A DNA stretch of 46,747 bases. Origin: a virus. The stretch is from positions 1 through 46,747 of the IMG/VR virus record IMGVR_UViG_3300025949_000004; one strand, given 5' to 3'. Under the pieces are notes generated by a model. The model was given only the letters and a program-made list of their open reading frames with translations. It made no database searches and was not told the DNA's origin. A program made the position numbers and the translations under genes. Position 1 is the first letter of the stretch. Every line of letters starts with the position of its first letter. Shown piece by piece: positions 37,203-46,475 of this stretch.

Positions 37203-39356
37203 CTAAGCCGCCTCCATTTGCGTCAAAGGATTTTGCGTCAATCCGGCTCCCTGAATGGCACCACCCGGAGGCGCGCTTTGCTGTTCTCCGGGGGCTTCCA
37301 TTCCTGGAGGGGCCGGGGCTGGCATCTGCTGTGCTTGCAATGCCCTTTGGTGCATTGAAACATGCTCCTCAAAGAGCTGCTTAACCTCAGGGTCGAGGTT
37401 TTCGAATTGCTGGCTCTTTCGGAACTTATTGTGAGCGTCAATGTGAACCGCATGGTTATCCCAGGTGTTAACCGGCACAATGGGCGGCGGATTGCCACCC
37501 GGGGGCAATGGCTGCTGTGTGTTCGGGTCGTAAAGCCCGACCGGCTGCATTGTATTCGGGTCACGCGCAACGAATGTCTGGAGATAGTTGCTCAGATTGT
37601 CCTGAGTGACTGCCGCCATCTTGAGGTTTTCTCGGCGAGCCTGCGCAATGTCGATCTGGATCTCTTCGTAAAGCCTCTGGACCCCGCCCATTTCCATGAG
37701 CTCCAATCCCTTTTGGGGATCGACAAAGCCCAGTTTCATGAGGTCCATGATAAGTGACTGTTTTGCAGCCTTACTCATCGGCAATGCAGAGCCAGCTTCG
37801 ACAATGAGGTCGCTATTCCCGCGAAGGTCGCTCCCCAGCAATGTCTGAACATCAAAGGTGCCGTCCGCGCCGACTATCTTAACCGTGCGCGCCGTGTCCC
37901 AATACTGGTTAACGTAGGAAAGCACCTTGAACCCGACGTCCTCGATAGCCTCTTCGAGATTGTCGAATGCCGTTGCACGCATAGAGTCGTCCTGCTCTTG
38001 CAGGTACGAGATAGCCGTGGCCGATGTCACTCCCGGGGGAACCTGCCCCTTGGAAATATCATGCTGTCCAGAGATATCTTGGAAGTCTTCCTTAATGACA
38101 TTCAGTTCGTTGATGACATAGGTCGGGAGCGGGGTTAACGGGATAGGCTGCGGGGGTGTGAACCCTGGCGTATAGAGAATGACCTGACCCGGCTCCGTAG
38201 TTATCATCGCTGGTTCAATACTACCGCGAGGCGCAATGATCTGAGGCTTTGCCATCCTATTCTTGGCCTCAATGATCTGACCGCGCGTGCGGTTGTATTC
38301 CCGCTGCAAAGGAATGAGGTCAGTGACCATTCCCTCACCATAATGGCGACCAGTCGAGATGTAATCTACCTTAGTAAAGGGAAAGCGGTTGTGCTGGTAC
38401 GGCCAGCCTTCCCATGCCTGGATTATCTGGCCACCCACGACGGTAAGCATTCCTCCCTTGGGAAGAAGCTTGCTCGTTCCTGGCTTAACCCATACGTCAA
38501 GACAGAGGACATTAGCACGTTTGGCGTCAACGGACCCGATAAGGTTAAGAAACGAGTCGGAAATGATATCGGCAGCCGCTGCGGTATCGGGCACGATATT
38601 AATATCCCCAATGAGTGGCCCATACTTAAGCTTTGCCGCTTCGAGATCCATTGCGGAGACGTGAATGACATAGGGCTGCGCCTCCAATTCCTCAGCCATG
38701 AGGTCGGGAACAAGCAAATGGAATGGCGTCAAGACGTCAAAACACATGTCGCCTTGCTGGTCGCTATCCCGATCAACCTCATTCATGTCCCAGTAGCACT
38801 GAATGTAGGACGTCCCGGTAATGACGCTCCAGAATGCAGCGCGACGAATGACCGTCCGCAACTTCTTCCGGCGATAGATGCTTTCCCAGACCTGCTCCCC
38901 CGCTTGCGCGGCAAAGAGATCTCGGTCATCAGACGATGCAGGGATAATGGACACCGAAGGCTTTGTGGAAGTCAGTACTGCAACCTCTTTCCGCACTGCG
39001 GGCCGGATCATGTTTGTTACTGGCCGGGCACGATAATACGGTGCCGGAGGGACATATAACCGCGTTCCCGCTCCGCCCGCACCAGCAGTAGAACCAACAG
39101 GAAGGTACATTGCATTTTGCTGGCCAAAAAAGAATGCAAGGGCAAGGTACCATTTCCGTTCCTCCTTTGCGCGGGCAGAGCGGCACTTTGTGTACTGCTG
39201 CATTACCCAGCTCAGGTACTTCACATGCATATCGCCATCACGGCGAAGCTTTCCAAGCAAGTCATTCGTGTTATTGATGTGGCTGTCATTCGCTTTCGGC
39301 GGAGGAGTCGGGTTCATTGCGCCCGGCTTGCTGATCTCCAGCGGCATAATGCTCAT
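37203..39356 (-). CDS. Portal protein
   Basis: The 717-residue protein shows portal-type features. The N-terminus has a wing-like region with RKWYLALAFFFGQQN, and SITGTSYIQ-type sequence lies around 165 (FWSVITGTSYIQCYWD). A long helix contains LIPLQREYNRTRGQIIEAKN (near 330), then DISGQHDISKGQVPPGVTSA and a Gln/Pro-rich C-terminus. Portals form the 12-fold ring through which DNA enters. It overlaps the gene before it by ATGA. Confidence 0.85.
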   Translation of the reverse strand: MSIMPLEISKPGAMNPTPPPKANDSHINNTNDLLGKLRRDGDMHVKYLSWVMQQYTKCRSARAKEERKWYLALAFFFGQQNAMYLPVGSTAGAGGAGTRLYVPPAPYYRARPVTNMIRPAVRKEVAVLTSTKPSVSIIPASSDDRDLFAAQAGEQVWESIYRRKKLRTVIRRAAFWSVITGTSYIQCYWDMNEVDRDSDQQGDMCFDVLTPFHLLVPDLMAEELEAQPYVIHVSAMDLEAAKLKYGPLIGDINIVPDTAAAADIISDSFLNLIGSVDAKRANVLCLDVWVKPGTSKLLPKGGMLTVVGGQIIQAWEGWPYQHNRFPFTKVDYISTGRHYGEGMVTDLIPLQREYNRTRGQIIEAKNRMAKPQIIAPRGSIEPAMITTEPGQVILYTPGFTPPQPIPLTPLPTYVINELNVIKEDFQDISGQHDISKGQVPPGVTSATAISYLQEQDDSMRATAFDNLEEAIEDVGFKVLSYVNQYWDTARTVKIVGADGTFDVQTLLGSDLRGNSDLIVEAGSALPMSKAAKQSLIMDLMKLGFVDPQKGLELMEMGGVQRLYEEIQIDIAQARRENLKMAAVTQDNLSNYLQTFVARDPNTMQPVGLYDPNTQQPLPPGGNPPPIVPVNTWDNHAVHIDAHNKFRKSQQFENLDPEVKQLFEEHVSMHQRALQAQQMPAPAPPGMEAPGEQQSAPPGGAIQGAGLTQNPLTQMEAA

Positions 39357-39802
39357 TCGCTATCCTCCCTTCCGTCATTCTGCCCTCCCCCGATGAGGTC
39401 GCTAATCATCTGATTAACTTCGGGATCAGTCTCTTCGTCGAAAATGGTCTCACCGTACCCCGGGTGACCGAAAGCCTGCATTCGCAGTGCTTCCGAAACG
39501 TCATCGCGAGGAATGTACTCAGACGAGCTCGTCAAGAATGGAGCCGCCGGAACGACGCTTTGCACTGGCTGGCTTTCCAGATTCTGCTGTGTCACTTGCT
39601 GCATTCCCACGAACATCGGAAAGTCCTTTGCCGTCATCAGGTTCAGCATTGTCTGGACCCTCCGACTTTCCACTTTCCACAACGTTTCCAGGAATGTCCT
39701 GTGCTTGCTTTGCTCCTTCGCTGTTACCAGCAATGTCAGGACGCACAGGCTTAAAACAGCGATGATCAGAAAGCAAAGAGACAGCTGTACGGAGGGCGTC
39801 AT
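39353..39802 (-). CDS. Single-pass membrane protein, overlapping frame
   Basis: ATG 39802 has GAAGG six bases ahead. The N-terminus is one membrane helix (LSLCFLIIAVLSLCVLTLLV), followed by a charged periplasmic-type or cytoplasmic helix and an acidic C-terminus. It overlaps the zinc protein (39519-40109) out of frame by 284 bases, and codon choice in the overlap favours this frame. The stop is coupled to the portal start (ATGA). Function unknown. Confidence 0.55.
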   Translation of the reverse strand: MTPSVQLSLCFLIIAVLSLCVLTLLVTAKEQSKHRTFLETLWKVESRRVQTMLNLMTAKDFPMFVGMQQVTQQNLESQPVQSVVPAAPFLTSSSEYIPRDDVSEALRMQAFGHPGYGETIFDEETDPEVNQMISDLIGGGQNDGREDSE

Positions 39803-40109
39803 TCTCGACCTTCAATCCCATGTTTTCTATTTCAGCTTCAACGCCAGCGTCCGCAACATGAGTGTATTGCTGCGGAGAGAGAAAGCCCAGGGCCTGAGCC
39901 ACCTCGATAAAACAGATTGAGCAAATATAAACAACCCCATACCAATCGAGGTCTAAGCCAGTGTCAATGAACTGGCGCTTTCCATCCTCATTGTGCCCGA
40001 TTCCGCAGAATGAGCATTTACTTGGAAGGCTGTACGGCTGATCCAGAATCCTGAACCGGCTGCTCGTCGGCACTCGTATTGTCAGTGCTTCCATCCGGGG
40101 TGTCGTCAT
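39519..40109 (-). CDS. ClpX-like zinc-knuckle protein
   Basis: I chose ATG 40109 because GGAGAAGGA precedes it; ATG 40094 is possible. Residues about 25-75 form a zinc domain (CSFCGIGHNEDGKRQFI...VVYICSICFIEVAQALGF) like that of ClpX. A helix follows, then a long disordered Gly/Ser/Asp/Lys tail. The tail is the part that overlaps the membrane-protein frame. Protein or nucleic-acid binding is likely. Confidence 0.6.
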   Translation of the reverse strand: MTTPRMEALTIRVPTSSRFRILDQPYSLPSKCSFCGIGHNEDGKRQFIDTGLDLDWYGVVYICSICFIEVAQALGFLSPQQYTHVADAGVEAEIENMGLKVENDALRTAVSLLSDHRCFKPVRPDIAGNSEGAKQAQDIPGNVVESGKSEGPDNAEPDDGKGLSDVRGNAASDTAESGKPASAKRRSGGSILDELV

Positions 40110-40515
40110 CTTCCTTCTCCAAAGTAATGGCCGGGTCTTCCTCACCGAAAAAGTCTGCGAGGACTATCTCGGCCGTACGCGCAACGGCATTCCGCTGGCC
40201 CACTCCTGCGGCGCTCGCCAGCTTCCTTTCCACGATGGCTTTGAACTCGTCCATTACCGCCATCTTGTCGATAGCACCAGGACCATTGAACAAGGCGTTG
40301 TGCATATCCTGGATGGAAAGCTGGTGATAGGTCCCGCAATGCGTGCACGGGAACCACCACGGCAGGAGATTGCGCGCGAATGTAATGTCTTCGGGATGAC
40401 TACCGACGTAATGGATAGCTTCCCGGACCCGGTTACGAATGTAATCCAGGTCTCCCAGGTGGAAACCCGTCGCGTTGAAGGTATTGCAGTTCGGAGACGT
40501 CTGTCCGTCGCTCAT
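40018..40515 (-). CDS. Hypothetical protein with CxxC, 165 aa
   Basis: ATG 40515 (MSDGQTSPNCNTFNATG) has GGAGG six bases upstream. The N-terminal 90 residues are compact and include FPCTHCGTYHQLS; the C-terminal 40 are acidic and disordered. It overlaps the next gene by 92 bases. It lies between the terminase and portal genes. No family is recognised. Confidence 0.6.
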   Translation of the reverse strand: MSDGQTSPNCNTFNATGFHLGDLDYIRNRVREAIHYVGSHPEDITFARNLLPWWFPCTHCGTYHQLSIQDMHNALFNGPGAIDKMAVMDEFKAIVERKLASAAGVGQRNAVARTAEIVLADFFGEEDPAITLEKEDDDTPDGSTDNTSADEQPVQDSGSAVQPSK

Positions 40516-40550
40516 TCTTCCTCCTCTAATGAATGATGGTATGTTGTGCG

Positions 40551-42167
40551 TCAAATGAGCCCGAATTCATCGGGGACCCACTCGGTCCTATCACGTACCG
40601 GGTTAATAACCCATTGCGCGCCCTCTGCTTGACCCTTTTCCTTCATGAGGCCTTCGTCATAGCGAGGCTGGTCTATCGGCTGACCTTTCGGGCTGCCCGC
40701 GAATTGAGCTTTCCAGGAGTCATCAGCCTTGAGGCTTTCCGGCGACGGTCCAAGGTCCGGCATCATAGTAAAGAAGTAGCGCGCGCTATCCGGGGCGTGG
40801 TCATCTTTCTTATGGATAGCATCCATTTTGTTATGCTGGTTAGCTACCTTCTTCGAGGTATAGCTTTTCCAGCGAAGCCGCGCGAGCTCCTTTATCAGGT
40901 ACATGCAGTTGCCGTAGATAATCCACTTCGGCGGCTTGCCATTCACTTCGCGCAGGTACTGGTTCATTCGCGAGATACCAGACGCAACGTCATTGTTCCC
41001 CAACGTGAAAGGAAGCCCCTGGATCTGGTATTCCTGCTGAACGCTGGTACCAGTAGTCTCCTTACGCTGTCCACACGCGGGGTCGCAGACATAGATGTCA
41101 GGCTTAAAGCCATGCGCCGCATTCATTCCATGGATCTTGTCCGCGTGCTGCTGGACTGTCCATTCTCGCTGGTAATGCTCCGCAAACGTAATGACATCGT
41201 TATTAGCATTAACTGCGTGCCAGAGAACAGCTGTGGGGTTATTATACCCGGAGTCGAGAGAACAAAAGACTCGCCATCCTGGCTTCTTGAATTCGCTGAT
41301 CGGAATGTATCCGGCATCGCCTTCATACTTTACGTGCACCTGTGGATTGAATGTCTTGAAAACCAGCCCGCCCATCTGGACGAACTTTCCTTCACCGCGA
41401 GCTTTCCGCTCGTCGGGAGTAAGGCCGCTCAGGTAAAGCTGAACCTCATTCTTATTCAGGTGAGGATTCTCCGCCATGTGCGCTTCAATGACGGTGATAT
41501 GGCTTTCCTTCTGACCCTTCGCGACTGCGCCCTCGGTCCCTGGAATATAGATGCGGTCATAGATCCAGGTCATTCCTTCGACCGGGGTCATTGTCATCCA
41601 CCACGGACCGCCCGTGTCAATGAGACGCGCAATGCATTCGTCGTAGATAGGCTCTGGCGGTTCCTCGTCAAAGTGAATGAAGTCTCGCGACGTTCCGGCG
41701 AACTTATCCACGTCCTGGTCATAGGACATGAATTCGACCGTCGAACCATTCTTGTACGTCAGAACCTTCAGCTTTTTGTTGTAGGCTTTATCCCAAGCTC
41801 CGCCGTAAAGCTCGGATGCTGGTGTCCAGCGAGCGTATTCAGGCAGGAGAATCTTTTCAATGCCGTTGGGGTAATCGACGCCAACAACTCGGCCGCGAAT
41901 TGGTCTTTCAGGTGTAGCAATGAAGGGTGGCTTAGCTGTCGGATGCTTTCCAGTGAGTCGCCAAATTCCTTCAACCACACCCGCCGTCGTCTTTCCGCTT
42001 CGGTTACCGCCAATGTATAAGCGGCCTTTCGTTCCCGATCCATGGAATAGTCCTTGCTTCTTATGCGGAACATAGCCAAGAACATTCGGCCTGACTGCCG
42101 CAGTACGGAGCCCCGTAATGACTTGTGTGAGCATGTCGTCGGTAGAGACGACCTTTGGATTAACCAT
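40551..42167 (-). CDS. terL: Terminase large subunit
   Basis: The 538-residue packaging motor has Walker A GGNRSGKT (53-60), Walker B FIHFDEEPP (about 164-171) and a C-terminal nuclease with acidic residues at CSLDSGYNN (Asp305), YVCDPACG (Asp362) and KKDDHAPDSARYF (about 455-460). It pumps DNA into the procapsid and cuts the concatemer. Unusually, four fibre-like genes separate it from the small subunit gene. Confidence 0.92.
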   Translation of the reverse strand: MVNPKVVSTDDMLTQVITGLRTAAVRPNVLGYVPHKKQGLFHGSGTKGRLYIGGNRSGKTTAGVVEGIWRLTGKHPTAKPPFIATPERPIRGRVVGVDYPNGIEKILLPEYARWTPASELYGGAWDKAYNKKLKVLTYKNGSTVEFMSYDQDVDKFAGTSRDFIHFDEEPPEPIYDECIARLIDTGGPWWMTMTPVEGMTWIYDRIYIPGTEGAVAKGQKESHITVIEAHMAENPHLNKNEVQLYLSGLTPDERKARGEGKFVQMGGLVFKTFNPQVHVKYEGDAGYIPISEFKKPGWRVFCSLDSGYNNPTAVLWHAVNANNDVITFAEHYQREWTVQQHADKIHGMNAAHGFKPDIYVCDPACGQRKETTGTSVQQEYQIQGLPFTLGNNDVASGISRMNQYLREVNGKPPKWIIYGNCMYLIKELARLRWKSYTSKKVANQHNKMDAIHKKDDHAPDSARYFFTMMPDLGPSPESLKADDSWKAQFAGSPKGQPIDQPRYDEGLMKEKGQAEGAQWVINPVRDRTEWVPDEFGLI

Positions 42168-42871
42168 TAGCTTGTCGATTCATAGACAATTGTAAACCCG
42201 AAGAGGTTGTTACTATTCGCTGCCCAAGTTACAGGAGTATTCGACTGCCAGCTATTCGCTACAGCATGCGAAACAATAAACACATGGTTCGCGTCATTGA
42301 AGCAGACAACACCCGTAAAGTTGGCATTACCACCCTGGAATGCATGGCACGACCCCAAAGCTGGTCCCATTGTATTCGGGCCAGGCAGAACAGCCGGGAA
42401 TGGCAGAGCGAATAGCCAGCCACCCGTGCCAAAGGTGGTGTCAGATCCGGCGACAAGAGTAAAGCGGTATTCTACCCTCGTACCTATCTTGCAATACTTT
42501 CCCTCAATCACTCCATGAGTGCCAATGGCAGGGTTAGTAGTGGCAGCAGTCCAGCTAGCATTCGCACCACTCCAGACAACCCATTGCCCGAGGTTCTTTG
42601 ACGACACTCCATCATGAATATGGTCACCGGGCGACGCTTGGTTATGCCGTGGCCCGAGAGTGTGATGCTGCGCTAACTGTGACGAGTCGCGATCGCTATT
42701 CGCGTGAAGTGCATTGACTTGGTCGGGTGGAAAGCGGGTACGAGGAAACGGCATTGGGTCATCGAGCTCGTACTCATTCTCAGGCTGTCCGTCTCGCAGG
42801 CCGTGGCTAGTCAGGTAGTCGCTGTAATAGTCCGCCTTGTGACCGTCTCCAAGGTCTTCCTCTGTGGCCAT
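42167..42871 (-). CDS. Fibre/receptor-binding-like protein 4
   Basis: Residues about 60-90 contain QLAQHHTLGPRHNQASPGDH followed by IHDG, a His/Gly motif common in actinobacteriophage tail or head fibres. The C-terminal 140 residues form a beta sandwich (GTRVEYRFTLVAGS, NLFGFTIVYES). It probably contacts the host surface. It is the last of four chained, similarly built genes and overlaps terL's start. Confidence 0.65.
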   Translation of the reverse strand: MATEEDLGDGHKADYYSDYLTSHGLRDGQPENEYELDDPMPFPRTRFPPDQVNALHANSDRDSSQLAQHHTLGPRHNQASPGDHIHDGVSSKNLGQWVVWSGANASWTAATTNPAIGTHGVIEGKYCKIGTRVEYRFTLVAGSDTTFGTGGWLFALPFPAVLPGPNTMGPALGSCHAFQGGNANFTGVVCFNDANHVFIVSHAVANSWQSNTPVTWAANSNNLFGFTIVYESTS

Positions 42872-43608
42872 TAGTTTGCCGTCCCAGGCGCGCCCATGTC
42901 ATAGAGAGAGACAATGGAACCAATGCTGTCAGCACTGCGGCCGATAGTCCTATTCGAGGGCGGGAAGTCGGCTGCATTTAGATCCATTACTGAGCGAAAG
43001 TAGCAAGTGCTCGTTCCGGAGCCACCTGGCGTATTGAAGTACATTACCTTGTAGTACGGAATGCGCTGGTTGAACTCCGCATCGGAAATGTACTTGTACG
43101 CGACATGGATAGCAGACCCATTCCCGAGACCGGGATTGCTGCCTACCCCAAAGTTGGTCCAAAGGCCGACATTGTATTGGAATGCTGTGTTGTTGAATGA
43201 ACCGGTATTCCAGATCCAACCCTGCTCGATAATCTTATACGTCTTGCCATTGTTCACGGTAAAGTTATAGTCATGCAACGACACTTGCTGATGACCTGTG
43301 CCATTACTCAAGGTAATGGTGTGGGCCGCAGTGTCCGTCACCGACGTGACATAGCCGGAACTGGAAGCCTTTCCACTCCCGCCCAGAAGATGCCAGAAAC
43401 CCGTGTCAGACCAGCGGCGAATATTCTGGGTGTCGGTTTCATAAATCCATCGACCATTCCAGGGATTAGCTGGACGAGTTGTGCTCGTGCATGGCGTGAT
43501 CGAAGTAATGGTATCGAAGAGTCCAGCATTCTTGGTGACGATAGACGCATCGACAAAGTCAGTGTCACCCATTAACGTTGCGCCGACAAGCGGCGAAAGG
43601 CTATTCAT
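42871..43608 (-). CDS. Fibre/receptor-binding-like protein 3
   Basis: The 245-residue protein has an N-terminal adaptor-like stretch with TSTTRPANPWNGRWIYETDT, a motif also found (STKPASPYSTQWIYQTDI) in the next upstream gene. A C-terminal beta sandwich ends SIGSIVSLYDMGAPG. Domain order matches its neighbours, so these are diverged paralogs. Chained by ATGA. Confidence 0.6.
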   Translation of the reverse strand: MNSLSPLVGATLMGDTDFVDASIVTKNAGLFDTITSITPCTSTTRPANPWNGRWIYETDTQNIRRWSDTGFWHLLGGSGKASSSGYVTSVTDTAAHTITLSNGTGHQQVSLHDYNFTVNNGKTYKIIEQGWIWNTGSFNNTAFQYNVGLWTNFGVGSNPGLGNGSAIHVAYKYISDAEFNQRIPYYKVMYFNTPGGSGTSTCYFRSVMDLNAADFPPSNRTIGRSADSIGSIVSLYDMGAPGTAN

Positions 43609-44312
43609 ACTCGCTCCACGTAAAGCAAAGAGTTGCTTGCAGAAAAGCCGGAAGCATTCGCATTGAATGTCCCGTCAACCTCAAAGCTCCACCCAACAGA
43701 CAGTGTATTGCTGCCAGCTGGCGCATTCGCGGTGCCAGTATTGAAAATACTATCCATCGCGAAGTCTATCGCGGCAGTCGTTGGGTTGTAGACAATGTCA
43801 CTCCAGGCGTCAGCGTAGCGACTTCCCAGAACTGCCGTTGCCGTTGTCACTGCGCCAGTCAGACTGAAATGGGTATTGATCTTTCCATTCTGAGTTGGCG
43901 CAATGTTTGAGCCTTTCGTGGACGTGTAAGTGAATGTTCCTTCAACGTGAAGCTTGTAGTTAACATTCGCCTCGAACGTCAAACCATTCAGCTGCGCGAT
44001 CATGTATTTCGTGCCAGTCGCTGCAATGGTTGTCGGGTTGGCTGTTGTATTTGAGCCCAGGAATAGATAGTCGTTGGGCAGAATGGTTATCCACGCATTC
44101 GCGACAGTGTCCCAGATAGCATGACGGTTAATGTCGGTCTGGTAAATCCACTGAGTGGAATATGGCGAAGCTGGCTTTGTCGAGCTCGTGCAAAGTGTCG
44201 GCCCGATAGCCGGATCAATGTTCGTCCACGTCGTCGCGAATGCCGGAGGATTGACATTCATCGGGTCGCCATTCACCGGCTCAGGCAAACCAAGCCTTGG
44301 TGTCGTCGTCAT
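43605..44312 (-). CDS. Fibre/receptor-binding-like protein 2
   Basis: MTTTPRLGLPEPVNGDPMN is a typical N-terminus of phage tail-attached proteins. STKPASPYSTQWIYQTDI follows, and the rest is beta-rich (NVNYKLHVEGTFTY, LSVGWSFEVDG), ending LLYVERV. At 235 residues it is similar in size to its three neighbours. Presumed receptor-binding or appendage subunit. Confidence 0.65.
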   Translation of the reverse strand: MTTTPRLGLPEPVNGDPMNVNPPAFATTWTNIDPAIGPTLCTSSTKPASPYSTQWIYQTDINRHAIWDTVANAWITILPNDYLFLGSNTTANPTTIAATGTKYMIAQLNGLTFEANVNYKLHVEGTFTYTSTKGSNIAPTQNGKINTHFSLTGAVTTATAVLGSRYADAWSDIVYNPTTAAIDFAMDSIFNTGTANAPAGSNTLSVGWSFEVDGTFNANASGFSASNSLLYVERV

Positions 44313-45106
44313 GCCATCCCCAATGCTTCAATCCTCAGGTTCATGGAATAGACAGAGCTACCGACATTCCCATTACTGAAGAAGGTCGGCTGCCAGTTGG
44401 GGTCGGTCTTTGTCGCAGACATGTAAGCAGCAAAGCCAACAGTAGTATTGCTGCCGACGTCCGGATTATAGAACAGCTCACAGTAATGCGACACACCAGT
44501 TACCTGATAGTTGCCAACATTCTTATCGCTCGTCACGATAGGTGCAGAAAGCCGAACCACTCCAGGCGTTGTCGGAGTAGGCTGCGTGGCGCTATTCGGG
44601 TCGATGAAAAGGTTTAGCTTTCCTTTGAACCCGAGTGACGGTCCCGGCTGGCCAGAAGTAAAACCACCATTCCAGTATTGGTTAACCTCACACTGAAAGC
44701 GGTATGCCGTCCCCGGAACAAGTGAGAGCGCGGCAATGCCATCCATCGGCCCCGACGCGAAAACCTCAGTGCTGCTTGTCACTGGAATGCTTTGCACTGA
44801 AGAAACAGACACACCAGTCTGACTGTAAAGCTGCTTCTTGTACGCGAATGCCCCGAGATTGGCCCAGCCGCTCGCGGTCATTACATAGTTCTGGCGCGAT
44901 ATTCCAGGGTTCAATCCAGACGGCGTACCATTGTTGATGGTTTGAATACGACCGTTATAGTTACCCGTCACCGGCAGAGCATTGAAGCGCTGAGACGGCA
45001 GCTCTTTCTCATAGACGCCGGTAACATTGTTGTCGTAGTAAAGAGTTTCGTCAGCCATGTCCCCGACAGCGGGAATGAGAAAGCCGACGCGAGTTGTTGA
45101 ACTCAC
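44309..45106 (-). CDS. Fibre/receptor-binding-like protein 1
   Basis: MSSTTRVGFLIPAVGDMADE resembles the N-terminus of the next gene and would anchor to a shared virion site. The 265-residue body is beta-rich (FQCEVNQYWNG, YSMNLRIEALGMA). It overlaps the small terminase gene by ATGA, an unusual place for a fibre gene. Confidence 0.65.
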   Translation of the reverse strand: MSSTTRVGFLIPAVGDMADETLYYDNNVTGVYEKELPSQRFNALPVTGNYNGRIQTINNGTPSGLNPGISRQNYVMTASGWANLGAFAYKKQLYSQTGVSVSSVQSIPVTSSTEVFASGPMDGIAALSLVPGTAYRFQCEVNQYWNGGFTSGQPGPSLGFKGKLNLFIDPNSATQPTPTTPGVVRLSAPIVTSDKNVGNYQVTGVSHYCELFYNPDVGSNTTVGFAAYMSATKTDPNWQPTFFSNGNVGSSVYSMNLRIEALGMA

Positions 45107-45807
45107 TGTTCTATCTCTCCTTGGACGACTCCGGTAATGCTGCCCGTCGCCTGCTGAATATCAGCCGCAATAGCTTGCAGAACTTTCGGGTCCTGAACAT
45201 GCTTTTGCACCGCTTCAATGACATGCACGAGCATTGCCTGAACATTCACGTCCTGGCGCGATCCTGGCGTATGCCGTCCCGTGATTTCATAGAACAGCTT
45301 AATCGCTGTAGTATCGCCATTCGAGGCCGCGTCAATCAATGCCAGGTGCACGTCGGGAATGGCTGCACCGAGAGCTTCCTCGCTGCGTTCGCGGAGATAA
45401 GCATTGAAGCTCGGATTCTTTTTCCAGTTCCCGAATGTCGCTGCGCTCACACTAAAGTCTTGCAGCTTCTTTGTCAGCGAGCGCTTGTCAGCAAGGTTGA
45501 GAATGCTATTCGCGACAGCCAGTTGTTCGGGAGTGAGCCATTCACGATTCGAAAGGTTGTAACCCTTCGCGTTCAGCTTTACCGCAGCAATTTGCAGCCG
45601 GTTCTTTAAGTCAGTCTTGGGAATGCGCGGAAACTCAACCTTCAGTCGGTCAAGACTCGGCAATGAGTCCATCTGATTGAAGTAGAACTCCACGAATGCA
45701 TTAAGCTCGGCCGCATCCTTTGCGCGAATCTCGTCGGGGGTGAGATCATTCTCGATCGCTTTCTCGATCTCACCCATTCGCGGAATGCTACTTCTTTGCG
45801 CCGACAT
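45103..45807 (-). CDS. terS: Terminase small subunit
   Basis: I chose ATG 45807 (MSAQRSSIPRMGEIEKA) and not the far upstream 45852. The core has an HTH (EQLAVANSILNLADKRSLTKK), a helix FSVSAATFGNWKKNPSFNAYL and the segment IDAASNGDTTAIKLFYEITG, as in phBC6A51-type small terminases. It binds the packaging site and forms the ring that presents DNA to the large subunit. Confidence 0.75.
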   Translation of the reverse strand: MSAQRSSIPRMGEIEKAIENDLTPDEIRAKDAAELNAFVEFYFNQMDSLPSLDRLKVEFPRIPKTDLKNRLQIAAVKLNAKGYNLSNREWLTPEQLAVANSILNLADKRSLTKKLQDFSVSAATFGNWKKNPSFNAYLRERSEEALGAAIPDVHLALIDAASNGDTTAIKLFYEITGRHTPGSRQDVNVQAMLVHVIEAVQKHVQDPKVLQAIAADIQQATGSITGVVQGEIEQ

Positions 45808-46348
45808 GGTTACTCTGCCAAATCCTTTGCGCGAAACTTTGCGCCTGCTCATCGGACATTACGTGAGCCTCGATGAGGGCTTCGAGGACTTGCTTAGGAA
45901 TCTGTCGCTGCTCGCCCTTTTCCAGCGCATACAATGCTGCCGGGTGAATGCAGAATGCTTTGCACCATCCCATGCTGCTCATTGTCGGCCAGTTATGCAA
46001 CCGCCAGCGACGGAAAGTTAATTCTCCGCGCGGCATCTGCCAGACGCCATCAATGGGGCGAGGCGCACTCCTGCGAAGCAGCTTCTGGAATGTTCGATAT
46101 CCGGCTTGCCACCCACGAGGAAGCCCCAGCTCTTTCTCGTAGTACTGAACAACCTTATTCGGCACCCTGTCGAAGATAGCTTGTTCCAGGCGAATGATGT
46201 CTGTTGCATTCTCAAGGCCCAGAGCGCGCGCAATGTCAGTCTGGCGACGGCCCCGAAGGTTCCTCGCGGCGGTGAACGGGTTCAGGTGCCGCATTGTCGG
46301 GTCAGGCTCATTCTGCCAGCCAATCCCCTTTAAGCTTTCCTCTTCCAC
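45788..46348 (-). CDS. Double XRE/HTH regulator
   Basis: I prefer GTG 46348, which has GGAG five bases ahead; ATG 46294 (MRHLNPFTAARNLRG) and 46531 are alternatives. Two helix-turn-helix modules are visible: one in TAARNLRGRRQTDIARALGL and one in WCKAFCIHPAALYALEKGEQ. It is the first gene of the late operon, next to terS, and the operator-like repeats at 46365-46446 lie directly upstream, so self-regulation is likely. It might instead be a packaging-site recognition partner of TerS. Confidence 0.6.
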   Translation of the reverse strand: MEEESLKGIGWQNEPDPTMRHLNPFTAARNLRGRRQTDIARALGLENATDIIRLEQAIFDRVPNKVVQYYEKELGLPRGWQAGYRTFQKLLRRSAPRPIDGVWQMPRGELTFRRWRLHNWPTMSSMGWCKAFCIHPAALYALEKGEQRQIPKQVLEALIEAHVMSDEQAQSFAQRIWQSNHVGAKK

Positions 46349-46364
46349 AATGACTCCACATGTG

Positions 46365-46446
46365 TTGACCTGCGGTTTTGCAACTCTTGCGAACTTACTT
46401 ACGAGTATTACATTGCCCTGACCTGCAAGTCTTGCGACTTTTGCAC
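46365..46446 (-). promoter_or_regulatory. Late operon promoter/operator region
   Basis: Two repeats, TGCAACTCTTGCGAA (46379-46393) and TGCAAGTCTTGCGAC (46424-46438), flank a minus-strand TAATAC -10 candidate; CTTGCGACTTTTGCAC at 46431-46446 matches 5543-5558. TTGACCTG at 46365 also recurs at 5658. A dimeric repressor or activator covering the promoter is the likely reading. Confidence 0.5.
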
Positions 46447-46475
46447 GATCTCTGATACTCTTTGAGGGCAAAAGA

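Noticed and set aside
40533-42020. 495-codon plus-strand ORF
   Set aside because: It is antisense to the large terminase gene and has no recognisable motif.
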